DNA of 16,049 nucleotides from Patescibacteria group bacterium (GCA_018896315.1 JAHIMV010000129.1:1-16049), one strand, 5' to 3'; numbered from the stretch's first letter, positions 1-7,226 are shown. Numbers and translations: made by a program. The notes: generated from the letters alone by a model not told the origin.

Positions 1-1764
1 CCAATTAATAATACTCTGACTAGCAATTGGCCCTAAATCAGGCAAACTCATCAAAATCTCCATACTGTTTTGTTCCAGTTTTTTAAATTCAACAAAATGT
101 TGAGCTAAATCAAAAGAGGTTTGTTCTCCAATGTGACGAATAGCTAAAGCTTGAATAAAATGAGGCAAGTCAATCTCTTTGCTTTGCTCTATGGCTTTTA
201 TTAAATTATCAGCTGATTTTTGAGCAAACCTCTCTAATGGCTCTAAGTCTCCTCTGGTAATTGTGAAAATATCTGCCGCATCTTTTATTAACCCTTGTTC
301 CATCAACTGTTTAACTATTTTTATACCCATACCCTCAATATCAAAACCTTTTTTACCGACAAAATAACTGATTTTTTGTTCTTGAGCGGCAAAACATTTT
401 TTATTTAAACAATAATAAGCCACTTCATTTAGTTTTCGTTTTATCTCGCCATGACAAAACGGACATTGTTTTGGCATTTGAAATCTCTTGGCTTTTTCTG
501 TCCTTAAATTTTTTATAATCCTAATTACCGCCGGAATAATATCACCTGCCTTTTCGATAATAACTGTATCTCCAACCCGCACATCTAAACGATCTATCTC
601 GTCTTGATTATGTAAAGTAGCCCTAGAAACAACACTCCCCATTAGCTGAACTGGTTTTAATTGAGCTACTGGGGTTAAAGCTCCAGTTCTCCCAATTTGA
701 ATAACAATATCTTTAACTATTGTTGTTACTTGTTGTCCAGGAAATTTATATGCTCGCATCCAACGAGGCGACTTTCCCACTGCCCCTAAAATTTTTTCTA
801 AATAAATTTCATTTAAAACAACCACTACTCCATCATAGTCAAAAGAATTTTTTGATCTTTTTGACAAATAGATTTCATAATATTTTTTAGCCTCTTCTAA
901 GTTAGAACATATCTTTGTATGATTATCCGTTTTAAAACCAAATTGTTTTAGCATTTGATGAACTTGGGCATGTGTTTTTTGTCCTAGATCCGTTATAATC
1001 TCAAAAATATAACAATCAAGAGCCCTTTGGGCTGTTACTTTTGAATTAAGTTGACGAATAGAACCAGCCGCCACGTTTCTTGGATTAGCATAAACTGGTA
1101 GGTCTTGTTTTTTTCTTTGTTGATTAAGTTTTTCAAAATCTTTTTTATGCATAAATATTTCTCCCCGAACTACAACATCAACCCCGTTAGAGGCAGAGTT
1201 TCTTTCAGAAACTCGTACGGTTTTCGAAGAAAACCTGCCTGTAACGGGGTCCATTGGTTTTTCCAATCTCAAAGGAATAGATTCAATAGTCTTAATATTT
1301 TGAGTAACGTCTTCCCCAATAATACCATTTCCTCTAGTAGCTCCAGAAATAAGCACTCCCTTTTTATAAGTCAAAACAATATCAACTCCATCAATTTTAC
1401 GTTCACAAAAATATGAGAAACTATTTTTTGATTTTAAATGAGATTTCTTTTTTAAAAAATCTGTCATATAGTCTTCCCAGTCTTGTAATTCTTGGGAATC
1501 AAAAACATCCTCAACAGAAAGCATTGGTTGAGGGTGTTGAATTTTAACAAATTTTTTTAAAGGATTTGCACCTACTCTTTGGGTTGGAGAATCCGGAGTG
1601 ATTAATTCTGGATGTTTTTTTTCTAAATTATATAATTCATGTTTTAAAGAATCCCAAGCGCCATCAGAAATTTCTTGCTTATCTAAAACATGATATAGAT
1701 AACGATGGTGATTCAGTTCTTTTCTAAGTCTGACAATTCTTTTTTTTGCTTCTTGTTTATTCAT
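1..1764 (-). CDS. ligA: NAD-dependent DNA ligase LigA, C-terminus outside the window
   Basis: Joins nicks in duplex DNA using NAD+ through an enzyme-AMP intermediate; acts in replication and repair. Read from ATG at 1764-1762, 588 codons are open to the window edge with no stop, so the BRCT region is missing only because of the cut. Visible landmarks: the Ia-type NAD-binding N-terminus, the PMLS motif near residue 97, the adenylation motif KIDG with the nucleotidyl lysine K123, TRGNG followed by GEDVTQNI, VRGEIF, NPRNVAAGS, and a four-cysteine zinc site C434, C437, C452, C457, then helix-hairpin-helix sequence. Family members usually have about 9 residues between IPLRL and VRGE; here there are 30. 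The extra 20-odd residues (about 172-195) coincide with a palindrome. No Shine-Dalgarno is visible, and a TATAGT -10-like box ends 6 nt before the start. Identification is very secure. Confidence 0.97.
   Translation of the reverse strand, partial: MNKQEAKKRIVRLRKELNHHRYLYHVLDKQEISDGAWDSLKHELYNLEKKHPELITPDSPTQRVGANPLKKFVKIQHPQPMLSVEDVFDSQELQDWEDYMTDFLKKKSHLKSKNSFSYFCERKIDGVDIVLTYKKGVLISGATRGNGIIGEDVTQNIKTIESIPLRLEKPMDPVTGRFSSKTVRVSERNSASNGVDVVVRGEIFMHKKDFEKLNQQRKKQDLPVYANPRNVAAGSIRQLNSKVTAQRALDCYIFEIITDLGQKTHAQVHQMLKQFGFKTDNHTKICSNLEEAKKYYEIYLSKRSKNSFDYDGVVVVLNEIYLEKILGAVGKSPRWMRAYKFPGQQVTTIVKDIVIQIGRTGALTPVAQLKPVQLMGSVVSRATLHNQDEIDRLDVRVGDTVIIEKAGDIIPAVIRIIKNLRTEKAKRFQMPKQCPFCHGEIKRKLNEVAYYCLNKKCFAAQEQKISYFVGKKGFDIEGMGIKIVKQLMEQGLIKDAADIFTITRGDLEPLERFAQKSADNLIKAIEQSKEIDLPHFIQALAIRHIGEQTSFDLAQHFVEFKKLEQNSMEILMSLPDLGPIASQSIINW
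1181..1250. repeat. 70-bp imperfect palindrome inserted in frame in ligA
   Basis: Outer arms at 1181-1205 and 1226-1250 pair with few mismatches. They begin ACCCCGTT and end AACGGGGT, and both carry a GGCAG/CTGCC block. An inner dyad is centred on CGTACG at 1214-1219. The arms are offset by 2 nt relative to the inner dyad, so the fold has an internal loop. Read on the minus strand it encodes roughly residues 172-195 of LigA without breaking the frame, at a position where LigA proteins normally have a short loop. Its size matches the extra length of the protein. This resembles in concept the Rickettsia palindromic elements that insert into genes, but I cannot tell whether it is related to them. 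Confidence 0.8.
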
Positions 1765-1770
1765 CTTTTA

Positions 1771-1776
1771 ACTATA
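1771..1776 (-). promoter_or_regulatory. Candidate -10 box of ligA
   Basis: On the minus strand this reads TATAGT and ends 6 nt before the ligA ATG. A start site at the normal distance would fall on or next to the ATG, giving a leaderless mRNA. The -35 region is only AT-rich with no clear hexamer. The same spacing recurs at two other genes in the window. Confidence 0.4.
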
Positions 1777-1846
1777 ACAAATAAAATAAAAAAATAAAAT
1801 CTCTTTTTAAAAAATTCTACTTATTCAGTCTTAAAAAATTCCAGTC

Positions 1847-1873
1847 TTAATCTTGGATGGTCATTACCCTCCA
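1847..1873. repeat. REP-like hairpin downstream of the RAYT gene
   Basis: Arms TGGATGG (1854-1860) and CCCTCCA (1867-1873) form a 7-bp stem with one mismatch and a 6-nt loop. With the leading TTAATCT, this 27-nt segment matches 2630-2656 at 22 positions. One stem pair differs by a compensatory change (G1856-C1871 here, C2639-G2654 there). It lies between the ligA start and the RAYT stop. It could also act as a weak terminator for the RAYT, but no T-run follows closely on that strand. Confidence 0.6.
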
Positions 1874-1894
1874 GGAAATTACTCCAGGAAATTA
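1869..1894. repeat. Perfect 13-bp tandem duplication at the RAYT stop codon
   Basis: CTCCAGGAAATTA occurs twice with no spacer (1869-1881 and 1882-1894). The first copy overlaps the right arm of the downstream hairpin and the second contains the RAYT stop codon (TAA on the minus strand at 1894-1892). This looks like a recent slippage or end-processing duplication. Confidence 0.75.
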
Positions 1895-2581
1895 ATAATC
1901 TATAGCTACTGGACCTAAAATCCTATGTATCGTTTCTATATCCGGTCGCATTTTTTCTACTTCTATAAATTGCTCCATTATCCCTTTTTTATAAATCCAT
2001 TTAGTATTGCATCTGCCTAAATAATCACCATAACTTGACCATGAATAATTTTGCACTTTTTTAATTAAACTCTCTTCATTTTCATTTTTATATAACTCTG
2101 CTGGATTATGAAAATGAATATAATAGGGTAAATACAAAAATTGAGATTCATCTTTTATTAAAACTGCTTTATATATCCCTTGAAAAAGCGGGCCCATACC
2201 TTTGCGGTTATACTTTTCATTAAAATATCCGACATAGGCATTAGTTAAACGCTTCATAAATTCTGTAATCGCTCTTTCACTTGACTGCTGAATCATTAAA
2301 TGAAAATGGTTGGGCATTAAACAAAAACAAAAAAGCCGAATTTGTTTATAAAGCTCGGATTCCCAACAGGGACGGACCCTGTCAAGCCTGTCAATCTGAC
2401 AGGGTCCGACCCTGTCAAACCTGTCATTTTTATCAAAAGGCAAGAGATATCTTTTTAAAAGATTTAGAAATACTTTATAATCCTGTTCGTCTAAAAAAAT
2501 AGCGCGCTTTTCTACTCCGCGATTGTAAATATGATAAATACCATTTTTAACATAAATTTTAATTGAATTTTTCAATGGCAT
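1892..2581 (-). CDS. REP-associated tyrosine transposase (Y1_Tnp / RAYT)
   Basis: A single-strand DNA nuclease of the HUH superfamily, IS200-like. Such enzymes cut and join at REP hairpins and may spread them. In the 229 residues: the N-terminal strand GIYHIYNRG (14-22), the HUH motif in LMPNHFHLM with H92 and H94, and the C-terminal helix NAYVGYFNEKYNRKGMG with Y116 and Y119 as candidate nucleophiles, followed by PLFQGIYKAVLI, typical of RAYTs. Between KRYLLPF and the strand before HUH there is an extra stretch containing an 11-residue tandem repeat (53-63 and 64-74) encoded by a hairpin-rich segment. The gene is single and flanked by related hairpins rather than by IS ends, as expected of a RAYT. 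No Shine-Dalgarno is seen; a TATAAA box ends 6 nt before ATG. The frame and motifs look intact. Confidence 0.92.
   Translation of the reverse strand: MPLKNSIKIYVKNGIYHIYNRGVEKRAIFLDEQDYKVFLNLLKRYLLPFDKNDRFDRVGPCQIDRLDRVRPCWESELYKQIRLFCFCLMPNHFHLMIQQSSERAITEFMKRLTNAYVGYFNEKYNRKGMGPLFQGIYKAVLIKDESQFLYLPYYIHFHNPAELYKNENEESLIKKVQNYSWSSYGDYLGRCNTKWIYKKGIMEQFIEVEKMRPDIETIHRILGPVAIDY
2360..2425. repeat. In-frame hairpin and 33-bp tandem repeat inside the RAYT gene
   Basis: GACCCTGTCAAGCCTGTCA at 2375 recurs with one difference at 2408, a period of 33 bp or 11 codons. Between them 2397-2417 is a perfect inverted repeat, TGACAGGGTC and GACCCTGTCA around a single central C. The segment AATCT..CAGGGTC..ACCCTG..CAA also resembles the hairpin upstream of the gene at 2630-2657. 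It encodes the 11-residue repeat at residues 53-74, in a place where relatives have a shorter connection. Confidence 0.75.
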
Positions 2582-2587
2582 TTCGTT

Positions 2588-2593
2588 TTTATA
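2588..2593 (-). promoter_or_regulatory. Candidate -10 box of the RAYT gene
   Basis: The minus strand reads TATAAA ending 6 nt before the ATG at 2581. No ribosome binding site is seen. The -35 region (about 2611-2616, TTTTAA) is poor. The position predicts a leaderless transcript. Confidence 0.35.
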
Positions 2594-2629
2594 AAAAACT
2601 AGCTTTAATTTTAAAATGTAATCTTGGAT

Positions 2630-2658
2630 TTAATCTTGCAGGGTCAACACCCTGCAAG
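2630..2658. repeat. REP-like hairpin upstream of the RAYT gene
   Basis: A perfect 10-bp stem, CTTGCAGGGT (2635-2644) with ACCCTGCAAG (2649-2658), and a 4-nt loop. It sits between the RAYT start and the stop of the next minus-strand gene. It matches the downstream hairpin at 1847-1873 in the same orientation with a compensatory stem change, which points to a REP pair serving the RAYT. It is also placed where a terminator of the 2667-6431 gene would be, but the following minus-strand sequence is not T-rich. Confidence 0.7.
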
Positions 2659-2666
2659 GGCTCTTA

Positions 2667-5600
2667 TTACTCTTCTTGTTCGGAAGGAGCAGGGAAACAA
2701 ATTGTTTGTTCTGGACCAATTTGAGCTGAAGGAGGAGTCTCTCCGGTTTCTCCTGTAGCGGTTAATTGATAATAATAATTAATATATGGAATAATTCGTG
2801 AATCAGTATAACAACAGGTATTGGCTGTTCCACATTTATCATGAGGCGCTGTCCCATCATCACAAACATAAGCTAATCCGCAACCAGTTTCTCCACAATT
2901 ACCTGATTCATAGTCAATTCTAATTTGTTCGGCTGTCTTTGCCACATTATATATAGAAAAGTTATCAATCAAACCAGTAAAATATGAACCAGGAACACTG
3001 TTTATATTATGACGACCTATATTTGCATCATCTAAAGTTTTGCTGTTTTTAGTATATGAACCAGATAAATTTTGTGTTCCATCTATATATAAAACATATG
3101 AACCATTGTTATCAACCCATGCTATATGATGCCAAGCGCTATCAAGAACATTACTGGTTGATTCTATGTCTAAAGCAGTGGTTTCATTATCATTTCTAAT
3201 AAAAACCCGCGCTTTGCCAGTATCTCCGATTCCTGTTCCAGAACCAATTCCAAAGAAGGGTCCTGCTAAAGCTGTGTTTGATTCAGAATAAAATCTTTTG
3301 TCTTCCTGAGCCGCGCCATTAACCCAAAATTCAATTGTATAAGCTGTGTTATTATGAGATTCCATATTCCCTACTGTTACATAATCATCAACTCCGTCAA
3401 AACTGCCTGCGTTGTCAAAAATTCCAGCAGTAGTTGTTGGAGGTGTGTTACCATCACCGTTAAGAGCGTCTGCATCAACGGCTGTTCCATTATTAAGAGG
3501 TGTCTGAGCTGAAGAATCTGCGACCTCTCCCGCGGTTCCAATCCAGTTTGCTTCATTCATTTTCCATTGAGCAATTAAATCATTTGTCGTACCATTATCA
3601 GCGTTATAATCCAATGCTTCAGCCAAATGGCCAGTTAATTCACAACCGTTATTTGTTAAGCTATCACAGCTAGTACTACCTGTCTCGGCTAAAGAGCGAT
3701 AAATATTATAACCGTCAGTATTTTCCCCTTTAGTCCAATTAAGAATAACTTGTCCACAAGTGTTAGTATCAGCAGGCAAAACTGCTGGCGCACAAAGAGT
3801 TGTACTTTTCCAATAAGGTGCTGGATAAGTTGGAGGAGTATTAGTTGCCCATGTTGAACCAGTTTCATTATGGGCTTGAATTTTATAACAATAGCCAGTG
3901 TTGAAATCCAGTCCTATATCTGATAAATAACAGTCTGATGGCGTGCAAGATTCATCTAAAACATTTGTTTCAGTATAACTACAACTAGTACAACCGCTTT
4001 CAGAAATGCTGTTACAACGCCAATAAGTATAACTTTCCGCCCAAGTTGACGGTGTCCAATAAACTAATAATTGTGTACAAACATCTCCATTTGCCACACT
4101 TAAACTATTAAAAGGCAAAGGGGCGGGCGGATCACCATACTCATGTTCATAATCATCCCAGCCAACGCAGGCAGGCGTACTTTTATTATATGCAGTTAAA
4201 ATCTCTGTTGGCGATAAAACCCGGTTGTAAATAGCAAGGTTGTCAATAAAGCCGTTAAAATAAATACTATTTGTATCAAGTCCTATTTTCACAGGCTGGG
4301 TTGAAGCAACAAGGTCGCCAGTACGCGAAGTGTCTGTACCATCAGCTGACCCGTTTAAATAATAACGAGCGGTTGTCCCGTCATAAGTAATCGCAACATG
4401 GTACCATATTCCCGAAGACATTGTTGTGGCGCTATTGGTTGCCGCAAAACTCCAAGCATTATTTTGAGTAGTAGCAACAAAATTCATTTTACCGCTAGAA
4501 AGTCTGATTCCATAAGTTGATACTTTTTCAATAACAGCGCCAGCGACATTACTAATGTCTGGTTTAATCCACCCTATCAATGTGATTTGAGAAACATCCA
4601 AGGTATTTGAATCCGCAACACTTACATAATCATCCACGCCGTCAAAATCACCAGCGCTATTAAAAATTCCTTTTTTGGTTACATTAACCCCATTAGCTGT
4701 GCCGTGATTAGCGTTTACAGAAAAATCATTAACTGGTATGTCTGAATCCCAGTTTGGTTCATTCATTTTCCAATGCGCGACCAAACCATTAGAATCCATT
4801 GATTCATCAACCCAACGATTGGCCATATAACCATTAAAAGTATAAAAAGTGGTGTAATTATCTAAAAAAGAGCCCCAGACCCGTCCGTCTTTTGTAAAAC
4901 CTTTTAATTTTAACCAGCCCTTCTCACCTAAATTAATTACTCGAGCCCAGCCGTCTATTTCTATTTTAGCGTCATCCCAAATATCCACGGGCTGACGACC
5001 GCGTAATTTTCCAGCGTTAATACAAGACCAAATAGAAACATTGTCAATTTTTCCATTAAAATAAGTTGTTTTTCCTGGAGTAGCGCCAATGTAAAGTTTT
5101 TCAGTTTGATCAATTAAAACATTAGGGGTAGTCCCCACAACCGCAGAGGTTGGAACTTTAGAGCCGTCAATAAAAATTTGTAAACTTGGATTATTATCAC
5201 TGGTCTGCGCTATATATTTTCCAGAAACATGATGCCACTTTTTTGTATCTATAATAGGAGCGTTTTTACAAATTTCGCCAGTGGCGCAATTGGCATCAGT
5301 TAAACACTGGGTGGTTTCAGTATTTTCACCAAGACAAATGCCGTCTTTTTGAGTAATGGTTGCTGTATTAATCTCGTCAAAAAAAACCGCAAAATTTAAA
5401 CGATTATTAATATCAAACCAAAGGCGATAACTTTTTTTAATATTGCCAGTAGTTTCATCCCATTTGCCAATAATAGTTTGCTCTCCTGTTAAACCATTAC
5501 CAATTGAACCTCTTTTTATCCAAGCCTCAACAGTTAAATTGCCTGTCACGCTTAAACTAGGACTGTCAGCCACTTCAACATAATCTTCTGCGCCGTCAAA

Positions 5601-6431
5601 CTGCAATGCATTAGTAAATTTGCCTTGAGCCTGAATTGGCGGAGCGCTTTCTGGCATTAAAGCGCCTGTATTGCTGTTTGCTTCATCCAGAATTGTTCCA
5701 GTAACAATACTGTTCATTTTCCAATGCGCTTTTAAATGATTGTTTTCTCCTGAAGACAAACAATAAGTAATATTCTCTTTTATATTAATAGAATTAACAA
5801 ATTCTTCTTCTTTATCGCCAGAACAACTAAAGCGGCAAAGGCCTCCACTTAAACAATCAGTGGTGGTTTTATTACAAGGGACGCCAGGATTACTTCCTCC
5901 TTGACAAGTCCAACCAGGACTGCCAATACAAGCCCAAGAAACTGGCAGGCCATGCGGGGGCTGACCGCCACAAACACCACCCGGACAATCAACATCAGCA
6001 GAACAAGAACCGCCATTATTGGTTCCTCCCAAACAAACTGTTTGACAAGATTCGCCAAAACAAATCCAGCCGACTCCATCTGACCAGGCATAACCAGTTA
6101 ATTTTTTATAACCGACCCTATCATCATAATGGACGCCGTAATTACCATACTCTTGTATAACAAAAGGACATTCTGCATCGCCGGGACTGCCAGGACAACA
6201 ATTTGCAAAATCGCCATCATTATCATAATCGTTATAGCAATTCATTGAAATCCATCCTATATTTTCGCTCCAGCCCCAACCACGGACGTTCTGAGCTAAA
6301 GCGGCTTGAGCAGATAAAACATTTTGATTTTGATAAATGGCAATTTGCAGAATAATAAAAAGTCCCAGAGCAAATAATACTCCGGAAATAATTAAACGGA
6401 TTTTAATATTAAATCTAAAATTCGCAGGCAT
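2667..6431 (-). CDS. Large secreted protein with three LamG domains, Fn3-like and Cys-rich repeats
   Basis: A 1254-residue exported protein, probably a cell-surface adhesin or glycan-binding protein; the function is inferred from domain type. A hydrophobic signal/anchor spans about 12-32 with an AQA/ALAQ cleavage-like site near 42-47. Next come WGWSENIGW (52-60) and GYAWSDGVGW (113-122), Trp-rich motifs common in CPR surface proteins. Two C-x7-C-x5/6-C-x4/5-C repeats lie at 133-154 and 176-199; a third (366-388) lies inside the first LamG. Concanavalin-like LamG domains occupy about 235-469, 550-748 and 951-1175; each opens with an [A/Q]-H/Q-WKMN signature and ends near IDN-x-[SA]-I. Fn3-like segments occupy about 773-878 and 880-1240, the latter split by LamG3. 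No sortase or other C-terminal anchor is seen. The start is supported by AGGGAA at 6443-6438, 6 nt before ATG. It lies 80 nt after the cupredoxin gene, so probably the same transcript. GC is visibly higher than in the glycan locus. Confidence 0.88.
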   Translation of the reverse strand: MPANFRFNIKIRLIISGVLFALGLFIILQIAIYQNQNVLSAQAALAQNVRGWGWSENIGWISMNCYNDYDNDGDFANCCPGSPGDAECPFVIQEYGNYGVHYDDRVGYKKLTGYAWSDGVGWICFGESCQTVCLGGTNNGGSCSADVDCPGGVCGGQPPHGLPVSWACIGSPGWTCQGGSNPGVPCNKTTTDCLSGGLCRFSCSGDKEEEFVNSINIKENITYCLSSGENNHLKAHWKMNSIVTGTILDEANSNTGALMPESAPPIQAQGKFTNALQFDGAEDYVEVADSPSLSVTGNLTVEAWIKRGSIGNGLTGEQTIIGKWDETTGNIKKSYRLWFDINNRLNFAVFFDEINTATITQKDGICLGENTETTQCLTDANCATGEICKNAPIIDTKKWHHVSGKYIAQTSDNNPSLQIFIDGSKVPTSAVVGTTPNVLIDQTEKLYIGATPGKTTYFNGKIDNVSIWSCINAGKLRGRQPVDIWDDAKIEIDGWARVINLGEKGWLKLKGFTKDGRVWGSFLDNYTTFYTFNGYMANRWVDESMDSNGLVAHWKMNEPNWDSDIPVNDFSVNANHGTANGVNVTKKGIFNSAGDFDGVDDYVSVADSNTLDVSQITLIGWIKPDISNVAGAVIEKVSTYGIRLSSGKMNFVATTQNNAWSFAATNSATTMSSGIWYHVAITYDGTTARYYLNGSADGTDTSRTGDLVASTQPVKIGLDTNSIYFNGFIDNLAIYNRVLSPTEILTAYNKSTPACVGWDDYEHEYGDPPAPLPFNSLSVANGDVCTQLLVYWTPSTWAESYTYWRCNSISESGCTSCSYTETNVLDESCTPSDCYLSDIGLDFNTGYCYKIQAHNETGSTWATNTPPTYPAPYWKSTTLCAPAVLPADTNTCGQVILNWTKGENTDGYNIYRSLAETGSTSCDSLTNNGCELTGHLAEALDYNADNGTTNDLIAQWKMNEANWIGTAGEVADSSAQTPLNNGTAVDADALNGDGNTPPTTTAGIFDNAGSFDGVDDYVTVGNMESHNNTAYTIEFWVNGAAQEDKRFYSESNTALAGPFFGIGSGTGIGDTGKARVFIRNDNETTALDIESTSNVLDSAWHHIAWVDNNGSYVLYIDGTQNLSGSYTKNSKTLDDANIGRHNINSVPGSYFTGLIDNFSIYNVAKTAEQIRIDYESGNCGETGCGLAYVCDDGTAPHDKCGTANTCCYTDSRIIPYINYYYQLTATGETGETPPSAQIGPEQTICFPAPSEQEE

Positions 6432-6437
6432 ATTTAA

Positions 6438-6443
6438 TTCCCT
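6438..6443 (-). promoter_or_regulatory. Shine-Dalgarno of the LamG protein gene
   Basis: The minus strand reads AGGGAA, 6 nt before the ATG at 6431. It is one of the few clear ribosome binding sites in the window and fits an internal gene of a transcript begun upstream of the cupredoxin. Confidence 0.55.
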
Positions 6444-6456
6444 AAAATAGGCTTCT

Positions 6457-6488
6457 GAGCCGAGTTCTAATTTATAGAGCCTCGGCTC
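6457..6488. repeat. GC-rich inverted repeat between cupredoxin and LamG genes
   Basis: GAGCCGAG (6457-6464) and CTCGGCTC (6481-6488) form a perfect 8-bp stem around a 16-nt AT-rich loop. A second, overlapping dyad, GAGCC/GGCTC at 6477-6488, would compete with it. No T-run follows on the minus strand, so it is not a typical intrinsic terminator for the cupredoxin gene. It could be an attenuating or mRNA-stabilising structure in the operon spacer. Confidence 0.5.
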
Positions 6489-6511
6489 TTTATTGAGATT
6501 TCAAATAAAAA

Positions 6512-7126
6512 CTATTTGACATGCATTACTCCTGTTTCTCCACGTCCACGATGACCTGGGACATCACAATAGAAAGTGTAATCACCAGCTGTTGGCGCAT
6601 TAAAAGTAATTGCTCTTGTTTCGCCACCAGCTACACCAACCGCCACGGCTTGTAAAGCATTGTCATCAAATTTGAATACATGGGTTTTGTCACCAGAAGT
6701 AACAGAAAGAGTTACTGCCTGACCTGGCTTGACTGTAAATTCACTAGGAGAAAAACCATTTGCGGTTACAGTCAATTTTACAGCTGAAGCAGGAATTTCT
6801 GTCTCATCCAAAGCGCGAGATTGTTTAGGCGCTTCTGGAGAACCTGGCAAAGCAGTATTATCAACAGGTACTCCTTCAGATGTTAAAACCTCTCCTTTGT
6901 CAGAAACTGGACTGGCATCTGGAACAACTTGTTCTGCTCCCTGTAAAACATCAGCTTCTCCTTCCATTTCTTTTTCTTCACCTTCACCAGGCATTACTGT
7001 CTCTTCTCCTGAAGCTTCTGGAATAGTCCCTTCTGGAGCGCCTGCCTTGGGCGTGCTTAAGAGAATAATCGCTAAAACAACAAGAATGATGATGATAACA
7101 ATTATCCATGTTGTACTTTTTTTCAT
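6512..7126 (-). CDS. Membrane-tethered cupredoxin (plastocyanin-like type 1 copper protein)
   Basis: Probably a one-electron carrier, or a copper-binding protein, held on the outer face of the membrane. In 204 residues: a transmembrane anchor at about 7-24 after MKKSTTW; a low-complexity acidic, Pro/Ala/Gly-rich linker at about 25-112; then a cupredoxin domain at about 115-204. The four type 1 copper ligands are visible: H149 in KTHVFKF, C187 in FYCDVPGH, H192, and M201 in GVMHVK. The domain is the usual 90 or so residues and looks complete. The long linker suggests reach across a cell wall or surface layer. It is the first gene before the LamG protein. A TTTACA-N16-TATAAT pair lies about 58 nt upstream of the start, leaving a leader; AAAGAAA just before ATG is a weak ribosome site. 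The redox partner is not in the window. Confidence 0.9.
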   Translation of the reverse strand: MKKSTTWIIVIIIILVVLAIILLSTPKAGAPEGTIPEASGEETVMPGEGEEKEMEGEADVLQGAEQVVPDASPVSDKGEVLTSEGVPVDNTALPGSPEAPKQSRALDETEIPASAVKLTVTANGFSPSEFTVKPGQAVTLSVTSGDKTHVFKFDDNALQAVAVGVAGGETRAITFNAPTAGDYTFYCDVPGHRGRGETGVMHVK

Positions 7127-7128
7127 AC

Positions 7129-7226
7129 GTTTCTTTATTTAAAATTATTAAATTTAATTAATTATCTGACCTTTATTTATGTTTATTATAGATGATTAAA
7201 AATTTTTGTAAATTAAAATTTTACGA
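7129..7226. repeat. Promoter-leader direct repeat, copy A
   Basis: This segment upstream of the cupredoxin gene is repeated, imperfectly, at 7970-8066. Shared blocks in order are GTTTCTT, TTTAAAATTATT, AAATTTAATTAATTAT, CTGACCTT, GTTTATTATA, TGAT, TTTTGTAAA and AATTTT. Copy A has 7 extra bases after CTGACCTT. The two copies are about 840 bp apart in the same orientation and bracket the zinc-ribbon gene and the IS110 remnant. Confidence 0.8.
7185..7212 (-). promoter_or_regulatory. Candidate promoter of the cupredoxin-LamG operon
   Basis: On the minus strand TTTACA (7212-7207), a 16-nt spacer and TATAAT (7190-7185). Both hexamers and the spacer length are kept in the repeat copy B although the spacer sequence differs, which supports function. 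Confidence 0.6.

Noticed and set aside
1105..1416. Plus-strand frame of 103 codons
   Set aside because: Lies fully antisense to conserved LigA sequence and only exists because of it; no domain is visible.
1..1764. LigA truncation as a pseudogene
   Set aside because: The frame is open to the first base and the missing C-terminus is simply outside the window.
2375..2426. Short CRISPR-like repeat pair
   Set aside because: Only two units with a 33-bp period, in frame in a coding sequence, with no cas genes.
2281..2502. Plus-strand frame of 73 codons
   Set aside because: Antisense to the RAYT gene; the C/P-rich peptide is a product of the hairpin repeats.
2635..2658. Intrinsic terminator of the LamG gene
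   Set aside because: The stem is strong, but the minus strand after it is not T-rich, and the matching copy on the other side of the RAYT explains it better as a REP-like hairpin.
6729..7142. Plus-strand frame of 137 codons
   Set aside because: Antisense to the cupredoxin, whose copper ligands are all conserved; low-complexity Ser-rich translation.
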